Positions 1-6,324 are shown, numbered from the stretch's first letter. The stretch is 6,782 nucleotides of DNA from Holophagaceae bacterium (GCA_025355915.1 JANXYT010000423.1:1-6782), one strand, 5' to 3'. Made by a program: numbers and translations. Notes: generated by a model from the letters alone, not told the origin.

Positions 1-28
1 CCGCAGCTGACGCAGAAAAGGCAAATGG

Positions 29-135
29 CCACGGATTTCACGGATTCACACGGATCAAAATAGGAGCCGAGTTCCATTTGGGGGCCCATGCGTGGTGTGC
101 CGACGTCCCTCCGTGGAATCCGGTGAATCCGTGGT
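29..135. repeat. Inverted pair of triple CACGGATT-type units
   Basis: The left arm (29-57) holds three near-tandem units: CACGGATTT (30-38), CACGGATTCA (39-48) and CACGGATCA (49-57). The right arm (110-135) holds the same motif three times on the opposite strand, read as TCCGTGG, ATCCGGTGA and ATCCGTGG. Together they form an imperfect inverted repeat around a spacer of about 50 bases. Similar CACGGAT-rich intergenic repeats occur in many environmental bacterial genomes (from memory, function unknown). No protein or terminator explains the structure. Confidence 0.7.
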
Positions 136-155
136 TCCAGCTTTTGGTCTTGAGC

Positions 156-181
156 TTTTCGGGCCGAGGCACCCCCGAAAA
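156..181. repeat. 8-bp inverted repeat, TTTTCGGG / CCCGAAAA
   Basis: TTTTCGGG (156-163) is the exact reverse complement of CCCGAAAA (174-181), around a 10-base loop. The T tract lies on the 5' side and the A tract on the 3' side, on both strands. That is the opposite of an intrinsic terminator, so it is recorded only as a hairpin or possible protein-binding palindrome. Confidence 0.5.
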
Positions 182-318
182 ACCGGTGGGCCTCTGTCGC
201 GGGTGGCGTCAGACCGGCGTCCATCCGCGCCCTGCTTTATCACCGTCCACATCACCGGCCAAAGGCCGTTTCCTGGTTCACCTGTGGCTGGAAACCTGTC
301 CGGGAGTACTCTGATCGG

Positions 319-1302
319 ATGGACCCCCGTCTGCAACGCGCCCTCGATCGCTGGGACCTGACCGACCCCCGGCCCCTGGCGGGGGACGCGGGGGCGCGGC
401 AGTACGTCCGCGTGGCGCACCCCCAGCTGGGCACGGCCCTGGTGGTGCTGCATCCGCTGGATACGCCCGAGCAGATCGATGACAGCTATTTTGAATTTCG
501 CGCGTTGCAGGCCTACCTCGATCCGCTGCTCCGTGTGCCGACCATCGTTCAGAGCGATGACGCCGATCGCTGCCTGCTGGTGGAGGACCTGGGCGACACC
601 ACGCTGGAGCGCCGCCTCGTGGAGCATCCCGAGGAGGAGCTGGCCTGGGCGCAGCAGGCGGGTTGGCTGCTGGCCACCCTCGCCGGTCCCCTCACCCTGG
701 GGGCGCCGGGCCACACCTTCTTCATGAGCCGGGCCTTCGACCTGCCCAGGTTCCAGTTCGAATGGGACTACTGCCGCACGAACTTCTTCGAGGATTTCCT
801 GCAGAAGGAGCCGCCCCGCTGGCTGGATCGCATGATGGACGAGGTCCACGCCAGCCTGTAGACGCGCGCCCACTTCTTTGTGCACCGCGATTTCCATGTG
901 CGCAACCTCATGGTGCACGGCGACCGGCTGGTGGCCATCGATTTCCAGGACGCCCGCCGCGGCGCCGCCACCTATGACCTGGCCAGCCTGCTCTACGACG
1001 CCTACTGGGACTGGTCGAAGGAAGCGGGACGGGCCCTCATCGGCCCCCTCCAGCGCGAACTGAGCTGGAACCACGAAGCCCTGCTCGAGGAACTGAACCT
1101 CAGCGCCCTCCAGCGGTGCCTCAAGGCCCTTGGCACCTTCGGCCACCAGTTGGTGCACCGGAAGAAGGCCCACTTCGCCCCGGCCGTCCCCCGCACCCTG
1201 CGCCATCTCCAGAGCCACTTCCAGCGCATGAACCACCAGGACGGCGTCCTCGCCAGCGAGCACATGCTGCGGCTGGCGGAGGACCGGTTGCTGAAGGGGT
1301 AG
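319..1302 (+). pseudogene. AmgK-like phosphotransferase (COG3178 / APH kinase fold) with an in-frame amber stop
   Basis: One continuous frame encodes a kinase of about 327 residues, normal for the family. It is broken only by TAG at 859-861 (residue 181). Before the stop are the nucleotide-binding segment GDAGARQYVRV (22-32) and the hinge-like LLVEDLGD (86-93). After it are the catalytic loop HRDFHVRN (189-196, D191, N196) and the Mg-binding IDFQD (207-211, D208). The C-terminal helical part (LQRCLKALGTFGHQL) also fits the family. AmgK phosphorylates the anomeric position of N-acetylmuramate/N-acetylglucosamine in cell-wall recycling; the substrate here is not determined. The ATG at 319 has GGGAG at 302-306, a rather long spacing. 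A GTG at 880 could start the second half but has no ribosome binding site and would leave a kinase without its N-lobe. CAG or GAG to TAG is one base change. This may be a recent pseudogene, a read error, or a readthrough site. The partner gene murU is not in view. Confidence 0.82.
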
Positions 1303-1384
1303 GAAAGGCGGGCCGGGGTCGACGCGGACATCTGGCGATTTTTCTGCCCGGGATCGGAAGGAGGATGGGTCTATGCAACCCCGC

Positions 1385-1397
1385 CCTGCGATGCAGG
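1385..1397. repeat. Short hairpin CCTGC-GAT-GCAGG
   Basis: A perfect 5-bp stem with a 3-base loop lies in the gap between the phosphotransferase and the metallo-hydrolase, 20 bases before the -35 box. No T tract follows, so it is not a convincing terminator. It could be incidental. Confidence 0.3.
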
Positions 1398-1417
1398 ATA
1401 AGGGCTCGAGCCGATGC

Positions 1418-1446
1418 TTGACACTGAGTTAGGCTGCATCTAACCT
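1418..1446 (+). promoter_or_regulatory. Sigma-70-type promoter of the metallo-hydrolase gene
   Basis: A perfect -35 hexamer TTGACA (1418-1423) is followed after exactly 17 bases by TAACCT (1441-1446). TAACCT keeps the most conserved -10 positions (TA....T). It lies about 35 bases upstream of the start codon and would give a short leader. It indicates the gene is transcribed alone and independently of the broken kinase. Confidence 0.65.
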
Positions 1447-1467
1447 CCAGAACCCAAAGACCAAAAC

Positions 1468-1473
1468 AGGAGG
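1468..1473 (+). promoter_or_regulatory. Strong ribosome binding site AGGAGG
   Basis: A full Shine-Dalgarno AGGAGG sits 7 bases before the ATG at 1481. It fixes that start and is the best ribosome binding site in the window. Confidence 0.85.
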
Positions 1474-1480
1474 AAGAACC

Positions 1481-2455
1481 ATGAAATTGCCCTGGTCCAC
1501 TTTGATCGCGGGGGTCCTTTTGGTTGGGTGCATGGTCCAGCTTCCGCTTGCAGCGGAGCCGAAACCCCATTCCTCCGACCTGGCATTGACGAATGTTTAT
1601 GATGCCTTTGGTATTGACAAAAAAGGATTGGTGCAAGATTTTGGCTTTTCTTGTGTGATTAATTATAAAGGCAAAATGATTCTATTCGATTCTGGCACTG
1701 ATGCAAAAGTATTCGAAAGCAATTTAAAAACACTGAAAATTGACCTTAAAAAAATTGATATCGCGATTGTTTCACACGGCCATTATGATCACATTGGTGG
1801 GTTTGATTATTTATTAAGTGTGAATCCAGCCGTTAAAATTTACCTACCCAATGATTTCTTCTCGCTCGGCGCTCCTATAAAATTCCCTTTCCGGGAAACC
1901 GAACCAGGGATTTCGAAAACTTTACCTAAAGACGAGCAATATTTTCGAGGCGAGCGGGCCGTTGAGGGCATGGTGACCGTGCCCACGGGCAGATTCTGGA
2001 AATCGAATGTGGAATACCTAAGTGAAACAAGAGAAGTCTTACCCGGTTTGACGATCATTTCGACAACCTCCAGGTTGATGGGTACCTACATCAAGTACCC
2101 CCCCTTTGGGGATGAGCACCCACAATTCATTGGAATGCCCGAGCTGTCGGTGGCACTTAGCACGGAAAAAGGTGATGTGATCTTGTCTGGATGCTCACAT
2201 AGCACCATTGAAACAATTATTCAGGAAACTCGAAAAATTAGAAAAACAAAGATTCGACTGGTCGCTGGTGGTTTTCATCTTATTCCATATAGTCGAGGCT
2301 ATATCGAGGATTTGGCCACCAGAATGCACGAAGAATATGGTGTCGAATCCGTTGCCCCTGCTCATTGCAGCGGGCAATTGGGGTTTGTTCTTTTTAGAAA
2401 AATATTTCAGGATAAATATCTTTTTTTTGGACTTGGAGAGACGCTTAACCTTTGA
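1481..2455 (+). CDS. Exported metallo-beta-lactamase-fold hydrolase (COG1237-like), probable lipoprotein
   Basis: The 324-residue protein begins with a signal peptide. LVGC at 14-17 matches a lipobox (lipid anchor on C17), and PLAA near residue 25 is an alternative signal peptidase I site. The MBL core follows: ILFDSG (D70), the metal motif SHGHYDH (H99, H101, D103, H104), GCSH (H240), GGFHL (H266) and PAHCSG (H295). The GCSH, GGFHL and PxHC(T/S)G trio is typical of COG1237. That family is often named after 7,8-dihydropterin-6-methyl-4-(ribofuranosyl)aminobenzene phosphate synthase, a name I would not transfer to an exported protein. The real substrate is unknown. The gene has its own promoter and AGGAGG site. 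Its composition is foreign: by hand count 18 of 60 bases are G/C at 1621-1680 and 23 of 60 at 1741-1800, against 45 of 60 at 601-660. The signal-peptide part is GC-rich (37 of 60 at 1501-1560). Eight consecutive Ts at 2421-2428 near the 3' end are a possible slippage site. Confidence 0.88.
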   Translation: MKLPWSTLIAGVLLVGCMVQLPLAAEPKPHSSDLALTNVYDAFGIDKKGLVQDFGFSCVINYKGKMILFDSGTDAKVFESNLKTLKIDLKKIDIAIVSHGHYDHIGGFDYLLSVNPAVKIYLPNDFFSLGAPIKFPFRETEPGISKTLPKDEQYFRGERAVEGMVTVPTGRFWKSNVEYLSETREVLPGLTIISTTSRLMGTYIKYPPFGDEHPQFIGMPELSVALSTEKGDVILSGCSHSTIETIIQETRKIRKTKIRLVAGGFHLIPYSRGYIEDLATRMHEEYGVESVAPAHCSGQLGFVLFRKIFQDKYLFFGLGETLNL

Positions 2456-2693
2456 CTAAGTCGGTGGCCAAATACCTGGTCCACCCTGGACGCTGAACCG
2501 CCCTTCTGGCCCACCGCCCGGACCTCCTGCAGCCCAGGCTAGACTGTCGGGTCCCCCCGGTTTTGACCAGCCTGAGCTCCGCATTCAGGGTTGGTCTAGC
2601 TGGACTCGGGGTGTCCTTAGGAGGCCCCAGCCAGCGCATCTAACACGCCTGGACAAGCCAGTTTCGTGGAACTGCCGGTGGTGAAGTAGGCCC
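2456..2693. other. Convergent intergenic gap with weak hairpins
   Basis: This gap separates the 3' ends of two genes that face each other. No gene is credible in it. CCAGGCTAGAC (2534-2544) can pair with GTCTAGCTGG (2594-2603), leaving one bulged base and a 49-base loop. Within that loop a small CGGG-TCCC-CCCG hairpin (2548-2559) is followed by TTTT (2561-2564). That is at best a weak intrinsic terminator for the plus-strand gene. Composition returns abruptly to GC-rich immediately after the stop codon at 2455. Confidence 0.45.
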
Positions 2694-2700
2694 CTACTTC
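2683..2700. terminator. Hairpin GAAGTAGG-CC-CCTACTTC across the sirtuin stop codon
   Basis: An exact 8-base inverted repeat with a 2-base centre covers the TAG stop of the minus-strand sirtuin gene (2696-2694). As RNA it would be a 7-bp stem with a 4-base loop. The position suits the end of the four-gene operon. There is no T tract downstream on the minus strand, so a role in transcript-end stabilisation is as likely as termination. Confidence 0.4.
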
Positions 2701-3398
2701 CCTAACAACTCCGCCACGAAGGCCGGCACCAGCTCCGTGGCTTTGCCGATCCGGCCCTCCTGGAAGGCGCTGGCCCTGAGGCTGGGTTCGAGGTTGAGCT
2801 CCACGGTGCGCGCCGCCGGGCCCACGGCCTCCATGAAACCGGCAGCGGGGTACACGTGCCCGCTGGTGCCGATGGAGACAAAGAGGTCGCAGCGCTCCAG
2901 GGCCTGATAGATGCGCTCCATCTCCAGGGGCAGCTCGTGGAACCAGACGATGTGGGGCCGCACCGCGGCCCGGCCACAGGTTGGACAGCGGGTGTCCACA
3001 TCCATGTCGTCCGGCCAGGGGTGGATGGCACTGCAGGACTGGCAGCGCCCCTTCAACAGCTCGCCATGCATGTGCAGCAGGTTCCGGGATCCGGCGCGGT
3101 CGTGGAGGTCATCCACGTTCTGGGTCACCAGGAGGAGGTCGCCCTGCCATTCGCGTTCCAGCCGGGCCAGGGCCAGGTGGGCGGCATTGGGCTGGGCGCC
3201 GCCCAGGCTCCGCCTTCGCTCGTTGTAGAAGCGGTAGACGAGCGCCGGGTTGCGCTGGAAGGCCTCGGGTGTGGCCACGTCCTGCACCCGGTGGTTCTCC
3301 CAAAGTCCGTCCGCGGCCCGGAAGGTGCGCAGCCCGCTTTCCGCCGAAATCCCCGCGCCGGTGAGGATGACGAGGCGGGCATCACGGGACAGCGTCAT
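2694..3398 (-). CDS. cobB: Class III sirtuin, NAD-dependent protein deacylase
   Basis: The 234-residue protein is full length for a bacterial CobB. In order it shows the NAD-binding GAGISAESG (14-22), the YNER segment (Y58, R61), TQNVDDLH (92-99), catalytic H111 in MHGEL, four zinc-ligand cysteines (C119, C122, C138, C141) and GTSG (177-180). The Y-x-x-R pair is the SIRT5/CobB signature that binds acidic acyl groups. Desuccinylase or demalonylase activity is therefore expected alongside deacetylation (family knowledge, inferred here). The enzyme uses NAD and releases O-acyl-ADP-ribose; the product should be cytoplasmic, as no signal is present. I chose the ATG at 3398 because AGGA lies 6 bases before it and the Rossmann core begins at once. 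The open frame extends 45 codons further upstream, but that part overlaps the phosphatase gene and has no domain content. It is the last gene of the operon, 8 bases after the phosphatase stop. Confidence 0.93.
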   Translation of the reverse strand: MTLSRDARLVILTGAGISAESGLRTFRAADGLWENHRVQDVATPEAFQRNPALVYRFYNERRRSLGGAQPNAAHLALARLEREWQGDLLLVTQNVDDLHDRAGSRNLLHMHGELLKGRCQSCSAIHPWPDDMDVDTRCPTCGRAAVRPHIVWFHELPLEMERIYQALERCDLFVSIGTSGHVYPAAGFMEAVGPAARTVELNLEPSLRASAFQEGRIGKATELVPAFVAELLGK

Positions 3399-3406
3399 GG
3401 CGGATC

Positions 3407-5041
3407 CTACCGGCGCGATCCGAGGTCCAACGCCTTCCCGTCCACGGGGCCGGGCCGGAGGCCCAGTTCCTTGGCCAAGGTCGGGGCCAGGTCCACGGTG
3501 CGCACGGGCTCGCGACGTTCCCCGGCCTTCCATGGGCCCCAGAAGATTAGCGGTACGCGGCGGTCATAGGCGTTGGGCGTGCCGTGGCCCGTGGGGTAGT
3601 CGGTGGGCGGCGTGCCGAACACCACGAAGGGCTTCACGGCCACGAGGATGTCGCCGCTGCGCTCGGGGCGGAAGCTGCGGCGCAGCAGCACGCGGAGGCT
3701 GCTGTCCCGGGGGCTGCCGGTGGCGGCGGGATCGGTGGTCATCAGTTCCTCGGCGGTGAAGGCATCGGCCACCTCGGGGCGGGCCCGCAGCCAGGCTTGG
3801 GCACGGCGAAGCACTTCGCCGCGGTTGAGGTTGGCGGCCTTCACGGCCGCCTCGTTGAGGTAGATGGTGTTGGGTTCGGGGGTGGGGAGCAGCAGGTCGC
3901 GGTCCCCTTTGAAGGCGGTCCGGAGATCCGATTGCAGGGCGGCCATGAAGGGTTCGGCAAGGAGGCGACGCACAGGAAACCCCTGTTCGCCGAGCACCTC
4001 GGGCAGGTCCAGGCCGCCGTGATCGGCGCAGAGCACCACCCAGGCACCGGGATGTTGATGGCGCAGGCGATCCAGCAGGCGACCCAGGGCACGATCGAGA
4101 CGGTGGATCTGATCGCGCATCTCGGTACCGAGCATGCCGTAGCTGTGGCCGATGTAGTCCGTGGCCGAGAAGCTGATGGCCAGCAGATCCGTGCCGGGAC
4201 CGCGCCCCAGTTTTTCGCCGTCCAGCAGCGCTTCGGCGGCCTCCAGGGTCACGACGTCGAGGAAGGGGGATCGGCGAAACCGGGCTTCGAAGCCCTGGTC
4301 CAGGGGCATGCCCACGCCCTGGATGAGGCGTGGCAGCCCACCATTGCGGAGAATCTGAGGCCCGAAGGTCCAGGCTCCGGAACGGCCTTCGGGCGTGGCG
4401 GGATCCTTGGTCCAGAGCCAGCTGTCGGTGGCGATGCGGTCCGCCAGGCCGCGGTCATAGCGCAGGAGCCACTCCGGCAGGCGCTCCCCGTACACCGTGG
4501 AACTGGTGAAGCCCGCCGGGCCCGTGAACCAGAAGACGCCACTGGGTTTGCGGCCGGCCATGAGGATGGCGGCGCGGTCCTTCCCTGACACGGCGAAAAC
4601 CCGGCTGCCGGGCACCTGGGCCTGCAGCCAATCGCCCAGGCCATCGCCCAGGAAGCGCACATTGGAGGCACTGGCCTGACCCGGGGCGTGCAGAGCCTTG
4701 GCGGCAGGATCCTCCACGCAGTAGACGAGCTTGCCGGTGGCGCGGTCGATCCAGCGGTTCTCGACGATGCCGGTACTCGCGGGAAAGCGGCCGGAGAGCA
4801 GCACGGAGTGGCCCGGGCCGGTCTCCGTGAAGCCGTGATCGTGATAGGCCTCGGTGAAGAAGACGCCTTCCTTGCGCAGTCGCGCGATCCCGCCGCTGAG
4901 CTCGGGACCGAAGGATTGCATCAGCTCGGCAGAGAACTGATCCACCGAGATCACCACCACGAGCTTCGGACGCGCCTGGACCGGGGGGGCGGCCATCAAA
5001 GTCGGCAGGAGGATGAGGGAGGCCAGGGTGGGGCGGAGCAT
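3407..5041 (-). CDS. PafA-like alkaline phosphatase, periplasmic
   Basis: The 544-residue enzyme belongs to the alkaline phosphatase superfamily and carries what looks like the complete PafA active site. Metal and nucleophile residues are D34 (SVDQF), T74 (TETGPGH), D295 and H299 (DYIGH), D340 and H341 (ADHGG) and H486 (TGHGTP). Substrate-binding residues are N95 (ENRW), K154 and R156 (GKDR). The Asn plus Lys/Arg set separates PafA-type phosphomonoesterases from the related nucleotide pyrophosphatases, so phosphate-monoester hydrolysis is the best prediction. A signal peptide ends near VQA (21-23), placing it in the periplasm or at the outer membrane. I chose the ATG at 5041: it overlaps the upstream stop as TGATG and leads straight into the signal sequence. 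An in-frame ATG ten codons earlier lies inside the preceding gene and would add a charged stretch before the signal. No strong ribosome binding site is seen, so translational coupling is likely. Known PafA enzymes are often expressed regardless of phosphate supply. Confidence 0.92.
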   Translation of the reverse strand: MLRPTLASLILLPTLMAAPPVQARPKLVVVISVDQFSAELMQSFGPELSGGIARLRKEGVFFTEAYHDHGFTETGPGHSVLLSGRFPASTGIVENRWIDRATGKLVYCVEDPAAKALHAPGQASASNVRFLGDGLGDWLQAQVPGSRVFAVSGKDRAAILMAGRKPSGVFWFTGPAGFTSSTVYGERLPEWLLRYDRGLADRIATDSWLWTKDPATPEGRSGAWTFGPQILRNGGLPRLIQGVGMPLDQGFEARFRRSPFLDVVTLEAAEALLDGEKLGRGPGTDLLAISFSATDYIGHSYGMLGTEMRDQIHRLDRALGRLLDRLRHQHPGAWVVLCADHGGLDLPEVLGEQGFPVRRLLAEPFMAALQSDLRTAFKGDRDLLLPTPEPNTIYLNEAAVKAANLNRGEVLRRAQAWLRARPEVADAFTAEELMTTDPAATGSPRDSSLRVLLRRSFRPERSGDILVAVKPFVVFGTPPTDYPTGHGTPNAYDRRVPLIFWGPWKAGERREPVRTVDLAPTLAKELGLRPGPVDGKALDLGSRR

Positions 5042-5682
5042 CAGAACGTCACCCCGACGCCGAAGGTCCACATGCGTTCAAATTCCTGCCCGCTGCCTTG
5101 GGCGGTAAAGTAGGACGCTAAGTCCGCGGCGCTACCGAGCTTCACGGGGCGATCCTTGCTGACGGGTTGCTGATAGCTGGCCGCCAGGTAGGGATGCACC
5201 ACCACTGACGGGATGCGCCACCGGGCGCCCACCCGCAGCCAGGTGCGGCTTAGGTCCTTGGCGCTGGAAGCCCCGGCGGTATCGAAGGCATAGCGTTGGA
5301 AGCGCTGGATGAGGCCCAGCTCCCCGGCAATGCCCACGAAAGGCACCCAGACCTGGGCGTTCACCCCCACCCCCGCGCCCTGCTGCTTGAGCGTGGTGCC
5401 CTGGGAGGCGGCCCCCTTGGCGAGGGTGCCGTCGGCCGTGAACTGGGAGTACTCCAGGCCCGCCTCGAACTTGAGGAGAGGGCCGATCTGGAAGAGCTGC
5501 CGATGGGCGGAAGCGATGAAACCCTTGCCGGTGCTCAGGTCCCCCGCCACCAGCTGGCCGGTGCCCGTGATCAGCGTCTGGGGCAGGTTCTGGCCGGTGG
5601 GGCGCGGCAGTTCCAGCCGCAGATCCCACTGGGCGCAAAGCGGCAGGCCCGCGAGGCAGATCGGAAGGAGGGCAAGGCGCAT
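5041..5682 (-). CDS. Predicted outer-membrane beta-barrel protein, unknown function
   Basis: The 213-residue protein has a short signal peptide (about residues 1-17, ending LCA before QWD). The rest is rich in alternating polar/hydrophobic stretches such as FEAGLEYSQF, GVGVNAQVWV, LRVGARWRI and MWTFGVGVTF. It ends in phenylalanine, as proteins assembled by the BAM machinery usually do. No conserved enzymatic motif is visible and I do not recognise the family. The ATG at 5682 has GGAG 5 bases upstream. That GGAG lies in the loop side of a possible GGAGG/CCTCC hairpin (5703-5699 with 5687-5683), which could modulate translation. An alternative in-frame ATG at 5709 would add nine residues and weaken the signal peptide. 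The stop overlaps the phosphatase start by one base, so the two products are made in a coupled way. A role as envelope partner or pore for the phosphatase is inference only. Confidence 0.75.
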   Translation of the reverse strand: MRLALLPICLAGLPLCAQWDLRLELPRPTGQNLPQTLITGTGQLVAGDLSTGKGFIASAHRQLFQIGPLLKFEAGLEYSQFTADGTLAKGAASQGTTLKQQGAGVGVNAQVWVPFVGIAGELGLIQRFQRYAFDTAGASSAKDLSRTWLRVGARWRIPSVVVHPYLAASYQQPVSKDRPVKLGSAADLASYFTAQGSGQEFERMWTFGVGVTF

Positions 5683-5728
5683 GGAGGCTCCGACGAAACC
5701 TCCGATCATACCCTTGGCCTGTGACGCA

Positions 5729-6307
5729 TCAGGGCTTCCACTTGATGGAGCAGCCCCGGCTGGGGATTTGTTCCGCGGCCACGGGTCGGCTCGCCAACAG
5801 GGCCTCGGTGGCGGCTTCCAGATCCCGCACCCTGACTTTGGAAGGATCCTGCCAGCTGTCATCTAGGCGTCCCCGGTAGGCCAGCTTCCGGGCGCCATCG
5901 AAGAGGAAGAAGTCGGGCGTGCAGACGGCCCCGAAGGCGCGCGTCACGGCCTGGGGTTCATCCTTGAGATAGGAAAAGATGAACCCCTGTCCCTTGGCCT
6001 GGGCCTTCATGTCGGCCAGGGATTCCTTGGCGTGGCGATCCACATCGTTGGCATTGATGCCGAGGACCGTGACCTTCCCGGCGTACTGCTTGGCATAGGC
6101 ATTGATGCGGGCCTGGGTCGCCAGGACGTAGGGGCATTCGGTGCTCAGGAAGACCACCAACAGGGGCGAGGAGGACCCGGGGCCGTGGGGCTTGCCGTCG
6201 GTTCCGGGGAGGCTGAAGTGGGGGCAGGCCTCGCCGAGCTTCAGGCCGCCCGGCACCTGGGCCGCGAGGGCCGACGCCAGAAGAACGAAGGACAGGAAGC
6301 GGGTCAT
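5729..6307 (-). CDS. Exported PRX-like1 / thioredoxin-fold redoxin
   Basis: The 192-residue protein opens with a signal peptide (MTRFLSFVLLASALAAQ). A redoxin domain follows: LGEACPHFSLPGTDG (24-38), FLSTECPYV (53-61) with the peroxidatic-type C58, INANDVDRH (84-92), AVCTPDFFLFD (127-137), YRGRLDD (144-150) and the terminal GCSIKWK (185-191). The order CPY, NAND, CTPDFFLFD, YRGRxDD, GCSIKWK is diagnostic of the PRX-like1 subgroup of the AhpC/TSA-thioredoxin superfamily. Its members are usually annotated only as redoxin or thioredoxin family proteins. Cysteines are C28, C58, C129 and C186. The expected location is the periplasm, acting in thiol redox or peroxide chemistry; the substrate is unknown. 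I chose the ATG at 6307 because it begins the signal peptide. No proper ribosome binding site precedes it; a 17-base palindrome does. The open frame runs upstream to 6709 through repeats and is not credible there. First gene of the operon, 46 bases before the next. Confidence 0.88.
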   Translation of the reverse strand: MTRFLSFVLLASALAAQVPGGLKLGEACPHFSLPGTDGKPHGPGSSSPLLVVFLSTECPYVLATQARINAYAKQYAGKVTVLGINANDVDRHAKESLADMKAQAKGQGFIFSYLKDEPQAVTRAFGAVCTPDFFLFDGARKLAYRGRLDDSWQDPSKVRVRDLEAATEALLASRPVAAEQIPSRGCSIKWKP

Positions 6308-6324
6308 CTTGGAGCGCGTCCAAG
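6308..6324. promoter_or_regulatory. 17-base palindrome abutting the redoxin start codon
   Basis: CTTGGA (6308-6313), GCGCG centre, TCCAAG (6319-6324) form a perfect inverted repeat. It ends at the base next to the minus-strand ATG (6307-6305). It occupies the place where a ribosome binding site should be, and no GGAGG-like motif is seen at normal spacing. It could be an operator, a translation-control hairpin, or the trimmed end of the flanking repeat element. Confidence 0.5.

Larger units (their letters stand above)
1..318. other. Gene-free leader upstream of the phosphotransferase
   Basis: I see no credible gene here. The open frames crossing it have no ribosome binding site and no recognisable protein content. 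It holds the inverted CACGGATT-type repeat (29-135) and a second inverted repeat (156-181), both listed separately. No strong promoter is visible for the gene starting at 319. The first 28 bases could be the tail of something outside the window, but nothing in them can be identified. Confidence 0.6.

Noticed and set aside
29..57. CRISPR-like repeat array
   Set aside because: The units are 9-10 bases with no unique spacers between them, so the structure is a tandem/inverted repeat and not a CRISPR array.
156..181. Intrinsic terminator
   Set aside because: The T tract precedes and the A tract follows the stem on both strands, the reverse of what termination needs.
55..1263. Long minus-strand open frame of about 402 codons opposite the kinase
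   Set aside because: It is the antisense shadow of a GC-rich gene. It has no ribosome binding site or recognisable motif, while the plus strand carries full kinase motifs.
880..1302. Separate gene starting at GTG 880
   Set aside because: It is in frame with the upstream half, has no ribosome binding site, and alone would be a kinase C-lobe lacking the nucleotide-binding lobe.
1364..1421. Small open frame starting right after AGGAGG near 1364
   Set aside because: The ribosome binding site touches the start codon with no spacing, the peptide is short and Arg/Ala-rich, and it is only the tail of a longer shadow frame.
141..1466. Shared AGACCAAAA between the minus strand at 142-150 and the plus strand at 1458-1466
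   Set aside because: Nine or ten bases of identity with no supporting structure. Easily a coincidence.
3399..3533. N-terminal extension of the sirtuin to 3533
   Set aside because: The added 45 residues are Gly/Arg/Pro-rich and overlap the phosphatase coding region. The ATG at 3398 has a proper ribosome binding site and leads directly into the NAD-binding core.
3584..4588. Plus-strand open frame of 334 codons opposite the phosphatase
   Set aside because: Low-complexity Gly/Ala/His-rich shadow of the minus-strand PafA-like gene, which contains the full set of active-site residues.
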